Positions 32,401 through 39,536 of a stretch of DNA of 44,114 nucleotides are shown piece after piece. Numbering within the stretch: position 1 is the first letter of the stretch; every line of letters begins with the position of its first letter. Under the pieces are notes generated by a model that had not been told where the DNA came from, searched no databases, and saw only the letters and a list, made by a program, of their open reading frames with translations. A program made the translations under genes and the position numbers. Source of the DNA: Microcaldota archaeon (GTDB lineage Archaea; Micrarchaeota; Micrarchaeia; Micrarchaeales; CABMGC01); NCBI GenBank assembly GCA_021789155.1, contig JAJYJW010000006.1:1-44114 (forward strand). Direction: 5' to 3'.

Positions 32401-32813
32401 GCTTACAATCTGGGCAGAGCTATGGCGGGCTTGAAGGCGAAGGATGCTGGACGCCAATGCAACCTCTAGCAGGAGCAAATGGAGGAAGCGTGACGGTTAC
32501 AAACGGAGGGTGCATGATGTATGGCATAGCCAGCGGATCCACTGGAGCGCCGTATGAATGGACAGACTGCTTCGTCGCAGGAAGCTGCGGTTATCAGTGG
32601 CTGCAACTTAAGGACACTGCCATGTATAACACGCAAAGCTGCACGGGCACATGGACATGCACCAATACAGGTTCAGCGGCACAGTGTGGAAGTTCCTACG
32701 ATACTTGCCTTTCAGGGAGCGCATCTGGAGCCAGCACATCGTGTGACACGTGCACGTCAGTAACCATGACCGTAAAAGACTGCCAGCTATCTTATACTGA
32801 CGGTTGTCCATAA
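29484..32813 (+). CDS. Giant prepilin-like surface protein, Ig-like repeats and Cys-rich end
   Basis: 1109 aa. Residues ~17-46 read KAQSAIEYMLSYSWAIIVVA, a class III prepilin signal: basic Lys, Ala/Gln cleavage site, Glu at +5 and a long hydrophobic helix, preceded by an unusually basic leader (VVNKKRPTNKVKAQ). The exported part begins with a domain of ~150 residues, then a Big_1-like Ig domain at about 180-280 (MLGYPVTGATVVYSAVTN ... TSNGTAVSEFSG), several related ~100-residue modules with the pattern NGxx-Y-x-S...GxVSGSITVxxxCxxxTxNY, and from about residue 815 a region with 24 cysteines in some 295 residues. The Ser/Thr/Gly content is high. An exported adhesin or cell-wall protein with many disulfides is inferred. 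Followed by a hairpin plus T6 terminator. Confidence 0.85.
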   Translation: MGNCIKVVNKKRPTNKVKAQSAIEYMLSYSWAIIVVAVVFVLLYLFVFVPGTIAPNTCTFSNGANCQAIVFGSNSQNSAFAVLLSNNQQFAIINPILYINTTQYGVLTATCAPNLILPGGAMICSNTISTTSSPGSLVYGKVILQAIPCPSTIYNQCTSGNIQDYAGTFSTHSQPILSSTPISITLSTTNTTQLIGGGYDPLIATVKMLGYPVTGATVVYSAVTNPQYAQFSPNVTTTTSNGTAVSEFSGLGNAATGTEVQVKATYAGVDSNIVTITLQAPVGVTFTLNPAQMSGVSATTTVLTIDSMPYVYSQFTNGELTVNLAPNSQHTYSFSSGISAGTGIQYGNPSFDNNCGVSSAAGQLSVGTAGCSTTVNYKLQYYLTITQSGDGTSYTLSPSSGWQDAGSLITINEQLSDSINNVALGWTGTSSYSCPSLYCYTGSATSNTFTMNSPTTEQANINAIYSLTLKIASSTTPTMETGVNSNTIVSLTGAGIPASLTYSQFPYTVRVISGNSISYTYQSGVQASTNDGIRYLFTSTKTDNSCATGSSVSGSITVSGTCTELTGNYQPQDQISFAAYNSIDFSVDTAVSNVITFGTNRYTCTTPATSCVAVTQWQNYNTPLAYSYVGGALSTTGGERWIFASTTGTSGCSIASTTANASTVTPTSPCTVTAYETKQFLVSVSFTNVTNPKYFTSADPSIPDPNFFTLSGISNGGINTEALYLTPGSYSYSFNLDNTFSGYYALYNTDQGYVNYGPGGAPNVQYKYRASDGGCGFTTSPTTTSGSITVGLTPCSATVVFVSKYSLVTSSTDSCTINPAQGILYYESVGTSTPIGSTAMNTCGVDSFGYWSCTGSGCFWGSTPTTSCPTLSGYTYEGTSGGTCYYCADTISNSCGTGITLGSGSINGCTYPGAGRNCLYALTTSPYSQSGTTTYSSVASITSWSPITQQAHYTSPPTTYTASCSTGSYIQTCLQSGQSYGGLEGEGCWTPMQPLAGANGGSVTVTNGGCMMYGIASGSTGAPYEWTDCFVAGSCGYQWLQLKDTAMYNTQSCTGTWTCTNTGSAAQCGSSYDTCLSGSASGASTSCDTCTSVTMTVKDCQLSYTDGCP

Positions 32814-32822
32814 GTCTATTTT

Positions 32823-32853
32823 GTAGCTGCGCATGGCAGCTACTCTATTTTTT
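32823..32853 (+). terminator. Hairpin with T-run after the giant prepilin gene
   Basis: Stem GTAGCTGC/GCAGCTAC (8 bp, 5-base loop), then ACTCTA and six T (32848-32853). The stop codon ends at 32813, so the place fits a terminator, unusually bacterial in shape for an archaeon. Confidence 0.6.
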
Positions 32854-32865
32854 CCATGCAAAACG

Positions 32866-32875
32866 CTTTTATTAG
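32866..32875 (+). promoter_or_regulatory. TATA box of the M1 aminopeptidase gene
   Basis: CTTTTATTAG, with a predicted start near 32895 and a GTGAT ribosome binding site at 32893-32897, five bases before ATG 32902. This supports the shorter start and rules out the in-frame ATG at 32833, which lies inside the upstream terminator. Confidence 0.5.
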
Positions 32876-32901
32876 TTAATTGCAAGAAGGTAGTGATTCC
32901 T

Positions 32902-35418
32902 ATGGTATTCAACATGCATAAAACCGTCGGAAATATGGTTTACCCTACAAACTACATTTTAAGATTTGAACCTGACATGAAAACGTTCAAGACGCATTTC
33001 ACTGAGCAGATAAAATGCTTTGCTAAGAAGAGAACAAGGCTGGTTAAGCTCAATTCAAAGGAGATAAGCATAAGTTCCGCGAAAATAGTCCAAAATGGAA
33101 TTTCGCAGAATGCATCGATAAGGTATTCAAAGAAGGATGAAGAGGTACATTTTGCATTCAAAAAGCAAGTGAAAGGAGAATTCACGATTTCTATAGACGC
33201 AATATGCGAAAACAACGAACTCATGTATGGCTTTTACAGAAGCAGATATACGGACAAGAAAGGGAGGGAACAATACTTGCTCAGTTCGCAATTCGAGCCT
33301 GCAGATGCGAGAGCTGCTTTCGTGTGTTTCGACGAGCCGGAATTCAAAGCAACATACGACGTTAGCATGCTGGTAGATAAAGAGCTTGAGGCAATATCGA
33401 ATTCGGCGGTGAAAAGCACGTCTACGCAAGGAAAGAAGAAACTTGTTACTTTCTACACCTCTCCGAAGATGTCAAGCTATCTCCTCTACTTAGGGGTTGG
33501 TAAATTCGACAGAGTGGAAGGAAGAGCAGGAAAGATAAAGATAAGCGTGCTCACAATTCCTGGAAAGAAGGATTACGCGAAGCTTCCTCTCGAATACGCG
33601 AAGAAATTCGTTGCGTTTTATCAGAATTATTTCGGGATAGATTATCCGCTACCCAAACTTGATCTTCTCGCGATACCGGATTTTGCGGCAGGAGCGATGG
33701 AAAACTGGGGTGCAATCACGTTCAGAGAAGCGCGTCTGCTTGTCGATGAGAAAAGCAGCATAGGCACGAAGAAGGATGTTGCAACCGTAATAGCACACGA
33801 ACTTACTCATCAGTGGTTCGGCGACCTAGTAACGATGAAATGGTGGGACGATCTATGGTTGAACGAAAGCTTTGCGGAATTCATGAGCACAAAGGCAGTT
33901 CATTCCACGTATCCAAAATGGGACATGGATCTTCTCTATTACGAAGATACCATAGCAGGAGCATTCAACGCAGATTCGTTGAAGAGCACTCACCCTATAA
34001 ACGTCCCGATAAACAGGGCATCAGAAGTAAATTCGATATTCGATGCCATAAGCTATGACAAAGGGGGAAGCGTGCTTTTGATGCTTGAGGATTATGTTGG
34101 CAAGGACTCTTTCCAGAAGGGGTTGCACGAATACCTCAGCAAGAATGCCTACGGAAATGCGACAAAGGAAGACTTGTGGAATGCAATACACAATGCTGCG
34201 CAAGAAGACGGAAAGAAAGTTGAAGTTCCAAAGGTAATGAAAGCATGGGTAAACAAACCTGGCTACCCCATAGTCTACGTGAAGAAAGTAAGACACACCT
34301 ATATGCTTAACCAGAAAAGGTTCTCATTGCTCAAGGACATAGAAGGGACTTGGCCAATACCGATGCACTACAAGGCAACGTATTCCAATGGAGGCATGAC
34401 TGTAGAAAGCAAGCAGCATAACATCGCATTGCTAGATGAATGGATAAAGCTCAACTACGGGCAGAAGGGCTTGTATAGGGTAAGTTACGAGCAACAGCTG
34501 CTGAATAAGATCTTCGAAGTCATAGAGAATAAGGAACTTGGGGCAGTAGACGCATGGGGAATAAGCAACGACATGTTCGCATTCGTAAGATCAGGTCGCT
34601 CGAATCTTGACGCTTACCTGAAATTCGTCGACAAATGCGGCAACGTTGGATATCCGGCGAGCGCAAGCATATCCTCTGGACTCGGATGGCTGGCAAACAT
34701 GACCTATGGAACGCGAGCATATGAAAAGGTAAAGACAACAAGCATGAGGTTCCACAAACCAATACTAAAAAAACTGGGATGGAAGACGATAGAAGGTGAG
34801 AAGACCACCGACACTGAAATGCGAAGCCATGCAATAGCGGCGCTTGGAATTCTCGGCGATGATGAAACACTCGCGAAGATAAAGGAATTATTCTCGAAAT
34901 TCACAAAGGGTAATGCAATCGATGTGAACATACGCGGGGCAGTTTATGGAGTTTCAGCTTGGTATGGCAACCTGAATACTTTCAATCTTCTAGTAAACAG
35001 ATACAAGAAAGAACAGGTGCAAGATGAGAAAAGGAGGCTTCTCTTTGCAATAGCTGGGTTCTCCGACGAAAAATTACTCAGAAAGGCACTCGCATTCGCC
35101 TATTCCAAAGACGTGAGATTACAGGATTCGATATTCATACCTGGAACTGTTGGCGGAAATCCCATAGGCAAGAAGTTCATATGGGCATGGACAACGAAGA
35201 ATTGGAAGATGCTTACGAACAAGTATAGCGAGGGAACGCATATGCTAAACAGCATAGTCATGGCAAACTCTGCGCAGTGTGAATTGGAAAACGCGAGAAG
35301 CATAAAGAGGTTCTTTGCTAAGAAAGGAGCCATGAGAGACGACATAAAAAGAGGAGTTGCGCAGGCAATGGAAAGAATAGAGGCAAACGCGAAATTCTTC
35401 GATAGAAACTGCAAGTAA
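32902..35418 (+). CDS. M1 family zinc aminopeptidase (tricorn-interacting factor F2/F3 type)
   Basis: Removes N-terminal residues from peptides released by the proteasome or tricorn protease, in the cytoplasm. About 838 aa from ATG 32902, the normal four-domain length. Substrate-binding GAMEN lies at 264-268, zinc motif HELTHQW with HExxH at 299-303, and the third ligand Glu in LNESFAEF near 322. The N-terminal beta saddle (PTNYILRFEPDMKTFKTHF) and the long C-terminal helical domain are present. No signal peptide is visible from this start. The frame also reads upstream to ATG 32833 through the terminator of the previous gene; that extension is hydrophobic and probably not translated. Convergent with rps10, 66 bases away. 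Confidence 0.93.
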   Translation: MVFNMHKTVGNMVYPTNYILRFEPDMKTFKTHFTEQIKCFAKKRTRLVKLNSKEISISSAKIVQNGISQNASIRYSKKDEEVHFAFKKQVKGEFTISIDAICENNELMYGFYRSRYTDKKGREQYLLSSQFEPADARAAFVCFDEPEFKATYDVSMLVDKELEAISNSAVKSTSTQGKKKLVTFYTSPKMSSYLLYLGVGKFDRVEGRAGKIKISVLTIPGKKDYAKLPLEYAKKFVAFYQNYFGIDYPLPKLDLLAIPDFAAGAMENWGAITFREARLLVDEKSSIGTKKDVATVIAHELTHQWFGDLVTMKWWDDLWLNESFAEFMSTKAVHSTYPKWDMDLLYYEDTIAGAFNADSLKSTHPINVPINRASEVNSIFDAISYDKGGSVLLMLEDYVGKDSFQKGLHEYLSKNAYGNATKEDLWNAIHNAAQEDGKKVEVPKVMKAWVNKPGYPIVYVKKVRHTYMLNQKRFSLLKDIEGTWPIPMHYKATYSNGGMTVESKQHNIALLDEWIKLNYGQKGLYRVSYEQQLLNKIFEVIENKELGAVDAWGISNDMFAFVRSGRSNLDAYLKFVDKCGNVGYPASASISSGLGWLANMTYGTRAYEKVKTTSMRFHKPILKKLGWKTIEGEKTTDTEMRSHAIAALGILGDDETLAKIKELFSKFTKGNAIDVNIRGAVYGVSAWYGNLNTFNLLVNRYKKEQVQDEKRRLLFAIAGFSDEKLLRKALAFAYSKDVRLQDSIFIPGTVGGNPIGKKFIWAWTTKNWKMLTNKYSEGTHMLNSIVMANSAQCELENARSIKRFFAKKGAMRDDIKRGVAQAMERIEANAKFFDRNCK

Positions 35419-35446
35419 GAAAATTTACTAAAAAGAAAAAGAGGTG

Positions 35447-35470
35447 TTTTGCGCCAAATTTGGCGCAAAA
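35447..35470. terminator. 24-base perfect palindrome between convergent genes
   Basis: TTTTGCGCCAAA followed by its exact reverse complement TTTGGCGCAAAA. On the minus strand the stem is followed by TTTTTCTTTTTAG (35427-35440), so it most likely ends the aEF1A-uS10 transcript. On the plus strand only A-rich sequence follows, so termination there would not be helped by T-runs. Confidence 0.6.
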
Positions 35471-35484
35471 TAAAAAACTTAGGG

Positions 35485-35790
35485 TTAGCTAAGAGTCATT
35501 TCTATGTGCACTGAGTCAGGAACAGAGATGCGCATTATCTGACGCAAAGCCTGTTCGCTTCCCTCTATGTGCACTAGCCATTTGTGCATTGACATTTCCC
35601 AGTGGTCGAATGTGTGGCTTCCGTTCGAGCAAGGAGTCTTCCTTGTAGAAATCTTCATCTTGTGCGTAGGAAGAGGGATTGGTCCCTTCTTCTTCACGCC
35701 CAAGCTCTTTGCTATGTCGGTTATCTGCTTTGCAATACTAACCACTGCGTTTTTGTTGCTGCTTATGATTTTTATCTTAGCTACTGGCAT
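35485..35790 (-). CDS. rps10: Ribosomal protein uS10
   Basis: 30S head protein. 101 aa. Family features: VAKIKIISSNKNAVVSIAKQ, GPIPLPTHKMKISTRKTPC (the P-L-P-T loop with the R-K-T-P-C motif), HEMRxH-like HTFDHWEMSMHKWLVHIEGS and the end ISVPDSVHIEMTL. It starts ten bases after the aEF1A stop, the classical archaeal order tuf-rps10, and ends 15 bases before the palindromic terminator. Confidence 0.96.
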   Translation of the reverse strand: MPVAKIKIISSNKNAVVSIAKQITDIAKSLGVKKKGPIPLPTHKMKISTRKTPCSNGSHTFDHWEMSMHKWLVHIEGSEQALRQIMRISVPDSVHIEMTLS

Positions 35791-35800
35791 TGCAACACTC

Positions 35801-37069
35801 TTACATCTGCTTCTTCACTACGTCGAGTACTACTCCTGCTGCGACCGTCTTACCCATGTCCCTTATTGCGAATCTTCCTAATTGTGGGAAGTCGCTGTAC
35901 TTTTCTATTACTACTGGGCGTGAAGGCTTTATCTTCACTATTGCGACATCTCCGTTCTTCAGGAATTCTGCCTTTCCTGTTGATGCGCCGGTCTTAGGAT
36001 CCTTCTTGTCCTGTATCTCCACTATAGTTGCTGCTATCTGAGCAGTATGTATGTGGAATACTGGAGTGTATCCTGCAGCTATGGCAGTTGGGTGGTTTAT
36101 AACCACTATCTGTGCAGTGAATTCCTCTGCTACTGTTGGAGGGTTATTCGCCGGGCCAACTACGTCTCCTCTCTTTATGAGGTTCCTGTCTACTCCCTTT
36201 ACGTTGAATCCGATGTTGTCGCCAGGTTCTGCCTGCTGCAAAGCCTGCTTATGCATTTCGATGCTCTTTACGTCGGTCTTTACGTTGCCAGGCATGAACA
36301 CTATGTTGTCGCCAGGGTGCATTACTCCGGTTTCTACCTTTCCTACAGGTACGGTTCCGAATCCAGATATGCTGTATACGTCCTGTATCGGAAGTCTCAA
36401 TGGCTTGTCAGTCGGCTTAGGGAATATCTTGAAGTTGTTGAGTGCTTCGAGTAATGTTGGGCCTGTGTACCATGCCATCTTGTCCGACTTTGCAGCTACG
36501 TTGTCTCCAGCGAGTGCAGAATATGGAACGAACTGTATGGCGTTTACGTCATAACCTATTGATTTCAAGAATGTGGTTACGTTTGCCTTCATGTCTTCGT
36601 ACTTTACGCGATCATATCCTGCTGCGTCTATCTTGTTTATTCCGACTATTATCTGAGGAACTCCGAGGATCTTTGCAAGGAATGCGTGTTCCTTTGTCTG
36701 TTCCTGAACTCCATCTACGCATGAAACTACGAGCACTGCTCCGTCTGCTTGGCTTGCTCCGGTAATCATGTTCTTTACGAAGTCCTTGTGGCCAGGTGCG
36801 TCTATGACTGTGAAGTAGTACTTTTCAGTCTTGAATTCCTTGTGGTTTATGTCGATTGTAATGCCTCTTTCCTTTTCTTCCTTCAAGGTATCCATGACGA
36901 AAGCGAACTCAAATGTAGGCTTGTTGAACTTTGCCGCCTCTTCCTTGAGCTTCTTCATGTCCTGCTCGGAAACTGCCTTTGTCTCATAAAGCAATCTTCC
37001 TACAGTAGTTGACTTACCGTGGTCTACGTGTCCTATGAACACTATATTCATGTGTGGTTTTTCTGCCAT
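35801..37069 (-). CDS. tuf: Elongation factor 1-alpha (aEF1A)
   Basis: GTPase that delivers aminoacyl-tRNA to the ribosome. 422 aa. G1 GHVDHGKST, switch I RGITIDINHKEF, G3 DAPGHKDFVKNMITGASQAD, G4 NKID (VGINKIDAAGYD), then domains II (LRLPIQDVYSISGFGTVPVG KVETG) and III (RPVVIEKYSDFPQLGRFAIR, DMGKTVAAGVVLDV). ATG 37069 follows GGTGA by four bases. The leader of ~70 bases from the TATA box at 37159-37167 is long for this window. Operon with uS10. One clear copy; the anticodon of interest or selenocysteine variants are not implied. Confidence 0.97.
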   Translation of the reverse strand: MAEKPHMNIVFIGHVDHGKSTTVGRLLYETKAVSEQDMKKLKEEAAKFNKPTFEFAFVMDTLKEEKERGITIDINHKEFKTEKYYFTVIDAPGHKDFVKNMITGASQADGAVLVVSCVDGVQEQTKEHAFLAKILGVPQIIVGINKIDAAGYDRVKYEDMKANVTTFLKSIGYDVNAIQFVPYSALAGDNVAAKSDKMAWYTGPTLLEALNNFKIFPKPTDKPLRLPIQDVYSISGFGTVPVGKVETGVMHPGDNIVFMPGNVKTDVKSIEMHKQALQQAEPGDNIGFNVKGVDRNLIKRGDVVGPANNPPTVAEEFTAQIVVINHPTAIAAGYTPVFHIHTAQIAATIVEIQDKKDPKTGASTGKAEFLKNGDVAIVKIKPSRPVVIEKYSDFPQLGRFAIRDMGKTVAAGVVLDVVKKQM

Positions 37070-37157
37070 TCATTCACCATTCATTGATTGAACATCACGA
37101 ATTAGGATAAGCTATATCCGTTACCGTTGATATTACGATGAATATTTGGCACAGGTA

Positions 37158-37195
37158 ATATTTAAAGCTTTCGCATGCTTTTCTCTCTATAAATA
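37158..37195 (-). promoter_or_regulatory. Promoter region of aEF1A-uS10
   Basis: Two TATA-like boxes on the minus strand: GCTTTAAATATTA at 37158-37170 and TATTTATAGAG at 37185-37195. The first predicts a start near 37137 and the second near 37163, both giving leaders of 70-95 bases. Two tandem promoters would suit a highly expressed gene. Confidence 0.5.
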
Positions 37196-37200
37196 TGCCA

Positions 37201-37674
37201 TCAGGAACGCTTGCTTAGCCTCATGCTGCATGTACTGAACATCGCGATGAACTTTGCCGCGCTCAGTATGTGCTTACCATTTATCCTCAGGCCGAAACTC
37301 TCTAGTATTATGCGTTCCTTAAGAGAAAGCTTGTTTATTTCTATGCCCTTTTCGGTTGAAAAGCCCCGCGAGTCGAAGATACCTCCGAAATAGTTCGAGG
37401 AGTATGAGTTGAAGTAGCGGAATATGTAGGTTTGCTTATCCCTTATGAGCGCAATTTGCCTCGCTATTTTCGAATGATAAAAATGCACGTCTATGATCGA
37501 GTCGTTTTTATCTATCATTATCTTATCGGGTTTTGCGCCGAGTTTTACGGCACATGAAACGAACCTTTCGGCTATAGCATCGTTGTTTGTCTTGAGGCAC
37601 ACTTCGCTCTTCTCCTTTCCTTGATAAGATACGCCTGCAAGGTAGCACATCTCATCGCTTAGCTCAGGTCGCAT
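37201..37674 (-). CDS. Degenerate LAGLIDADG-like protein
   Basis: About 157 aa from ATG 37674; the TTG at 37686 is in frame, but a TATA box at 37692-37703 predicts a leaderless start at the ATG. Two stretches have the shape of LAGLIDADG helices: EMCYLAGVSYQGKEK near residue 10 and NYFGGIFDSRGFST near 95, each followed by a strand-rich block (VCLKTNNDAIAERFVSCAVK LG; IEINKLSLKERIILESFGLR) as in homing endonucleases. In both helices the acidic catalytic residue at the end is lost (Gln and Arg in its place), so cleavage is unlikely and a DNA/RNA-binding role is more probable. No host intron or intein is adjacent. Lies directly downstream of the seven-repeat protein. Confidence 0.6.
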   Translation of the reverse strand: MRPELSDEMCYLAGVSYQGKEKSEVCLKTNNDAIAERFVSCAVKLGAKPDKIMIDKNDSIIDVHFYHSKIARQIALIRDKQTYIFRYFNSYSSNYFGGIFDSRGFSTEKGIEINKLSLKERIILESFGLRINGKHILSAAKFIAMFSTCSMRLSKRS

Positions 37675-37719
37675 GATACCATTCAATTTTTCAGTAATAA
37701 AAACCGATAGGTATGCGAA

Positions 37720-39408
37720 TTACATTCGCTTGATTTTGTTTTCAAGGTTCCGGTTGTCTCTTTTAGCATCCATTAAACTATGCGAATTGCTTGAATTGGT
37801 TCTATTTGCCGCTTTAATCTCTATGGCGTTGAGCAGCAATTCATAATCGTTGACGTTTCTGCCCAACGCAGTATCTCCTTTTTTAAGATACTGCAGGAAT
37901 TTGTGAAGGTGCAGCTCTTTATCGAACTCCAGTTCAGTTGGCATTCTATTATTATCATGCAGGAATTCAGTTACTGCATCTATTACCTGGTCTAACCCCA
38001 CTTGGGTGCACCACATATTCCTAAACCCGAGATTTGCCGCCTTGAGTAATTGATTATAAGTAGTTACGTTTTCTCCCAAATAAGATCTACCCTCTTGCAT
38101 AACTTGGAGGAAACCCGCCAACCCGTTCTCTCGCATTTCGCCTTGAGTTGGCACTCTGCCTTTTTCTAGCATAAGGTCGTTTATTGCTGAAAGTGCCTTA
38201 TCATATTCTTCTTTACTGGACCATATCCTAGCAGGATCGGATTCGAATCCTATCGCTTCTATGAATTGGGGATACGTAATTGCTGTTCCTCCAAGTACTG
38301 TTTCCTTGTTTGATAGTGCCTTGAGAAAATCTCCGAATCCCAGTTCTATGAATTTCGTTCTGGAAGGAATGCGCTTGTTATACGCAAAATATCTCAATAT
38401 TGCATCCTTTGCCCTTTCGTAGCCGCTTTCTTTTTCCCAATCTGTTAACTTGATGCCGTTGAACCCGAATCTTTCTATGAATTGCGAATACTTAGTAGTT
38501 TCAAATCCCAAAACTGTGCGGCCTTGCGCTAGCATGACTACGAAACCACCACATCCAGCTTCTCTGACATCTTTTATACGGGGAACTCTGGCATGATCCT
38601 TACTAAATTTCTCTACGAAAGCAAGCACCTCATACAACCCCTCTTCTGTTGTCCATTTGTTTGATTTTGCGTTTTCAAAGCCAATCGAACTTAGAAATTG
38701 AGAGTATGTTTTCACCGAATTGCCTAGATACGTGTTTCCCCTCCTTAAAGCATTCAAGAAAGATGCAGAACACAGGTTTTTCGCTTCGCCATAAGTGGGT
38801 AGTTTCTCATGTTCGTAATAAAATTTATTAATTGCAGAGACTGCGTCATCTAAACTTTTCTTTGAACCTGCATTGTTTGCGGGAATAGATATTCCGGTTG
38901 CAACCAAAAATTCCTTCAGATTTGCAATGCTATCCCCCAATATTGTCTGTTTATGAGACAATGCATTGAAGAATCCGCTAAGGTCAAGCTCATTAACCGC
39001 AACTGAACGGCTTGGCAGTTTCTTGTTTTCGACAATGAACTTTTTAATTTTCTCTGTCGCTTCATCGTAACCTTCCTGAGAATTCCACCATCCTTTAGGC
39101 CGCCTGGAACTTTCTGGCTGATTGACTTCTGGAACGTAATCAGTAAGCCCGGATTCGTCGAAGAATTCTTGAAGATTGGTTGCGTGATTTTCAGCAAATG
39201 AGACTCCTTTAGCCACTGCAAGCAAAAACGCGCTTAATCTCAATTTGGTAATCATTTCGTTATTAGTTGGCAACCTGTTGTTTTCCTTCTTGAATTCCTT
39301 TACTATTGACACTGCTTCTTCGAAGCCTTGCTTGGAATGCCACCATCTATATGGCCTTCTAGCCTTGGAGTTGTTTTGCGATTGCAGTTTGTCAATATCA
39401 GACGTCAT
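37720..39408 (-). CDS. Protein made of seven ~70-residue repeats
   Basis: 562 aa, no membrane segment or signal. Seven repeats begin at about residues 20, 105, 182, 250, 320, 388 and 455. Consensus by eye: W-x-(S/T)-x-E-G-(Y/L)-(D/E)-x-A-x-x-x-(I/V)-x-x-F-x-x-(E/D)-(N/H)-x-(R/K)-(L/V/I)-P-(T/S), then a Gly/Leu-x-x-F-(L/F) segment, and a third block LG-x-x-x-x-x-Y-x-(Q/E)-(F/L)-(L/I)-x-x-x-G. For example VREAGCGGFVVMLAQGRTVL and SNKETVLGGTAITYPQFIEA. The Pro-(T/S) after a long helix and the LG...Y..FL block recall homing-endonuclease-associated or helicase-associated repeats, which bind DNA; that is only a resemblance. The C-terminal 40 residues are Asn/Ser/Lys-rich. Starts at ATG 39408; neighbours the degenerate LAGLIDADG-like gene. 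Confidence 0.8.
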   Translation of the reverse strand: MTSDIDKLQSQNNSKARRPYRWWHSKQGFEEAVSIVKEFKKENNRLPTNNEMITKLRLSAFLLAVAKGVSFAENHATNLQEFFDESGLTDYVPEVNQPESSRRPKGWWNSQEGYDEATEKIKKFIVENKKLPSRSVAVNELDLSGFFNALSHKQTILGDSIANLKEFLVATGISIPANNAGSKKSLDDAVSAINKFYYEHEKLPTYGEAKNLCSASFLNALRRGNTYLGNSVKTYSQFLSSIGFENAKSNKWTTEEGLYEVLAFVEKFSKDHARVPRIKDVREAGCGGFVVMLAQGRTVLGFETTKYSQFIERFGFNGIKLTDWEKESGYERAKDAILRYFAYNKRIPSRTKFIELGFGDFLKALSNKETVLGGTAITYPQFIEAIGFESDPARIWSSKEEYDKALSAINDLMLEKGRVPTQGEMRENGLAGFLQVMQEGRSYLGENVTTYNQLLKAANLGFRNMWCTQVGLDQVIDAVTEFLHDNNRMPTELEFDKELHLHKFLQYLKKGDTALGRNVNDYELLLNAIEIKAANRTNSSNSHSLMDAKRDNRNLENKIKRM

Positions 39409-39469
39409 TGAATCAAATATTAGCTACATTGCAGAAAGTGATTTATTAAGAATACTTTTATTTCGTTGA

Positions 39470-39499
39470 TAAAAAATAGTTTTCTTAGTAGTCTTGAGG
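39470..39499 (-). terminator. 16S trailer: 3' strand of the processing stem and T-run
   Basis: Reverse strand CCTCAAGACTA (39489-39499) pairs perfectly with TAGTCTTGAGG in the 5' leader (41083-41093). Ten bases further, ACTATTTTTTATC (39470-39481) gives a six-T run that can end the rRNA transcript. Confidence 0.6.
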
Positions 39500-39536
39500 T
39501 ATGAATATGCACCTTTTACGCACACATTAAAATATA

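Noticed and set aside
32833-32901. Extended N-terminus of the M1 aminopeptidase from ATG 32833
   Set aside because: That stretch contains a terminator hairpin and the gene's own TATA box; ATG 32902 has a proper ribosome binding site and gives the family N-terminus.
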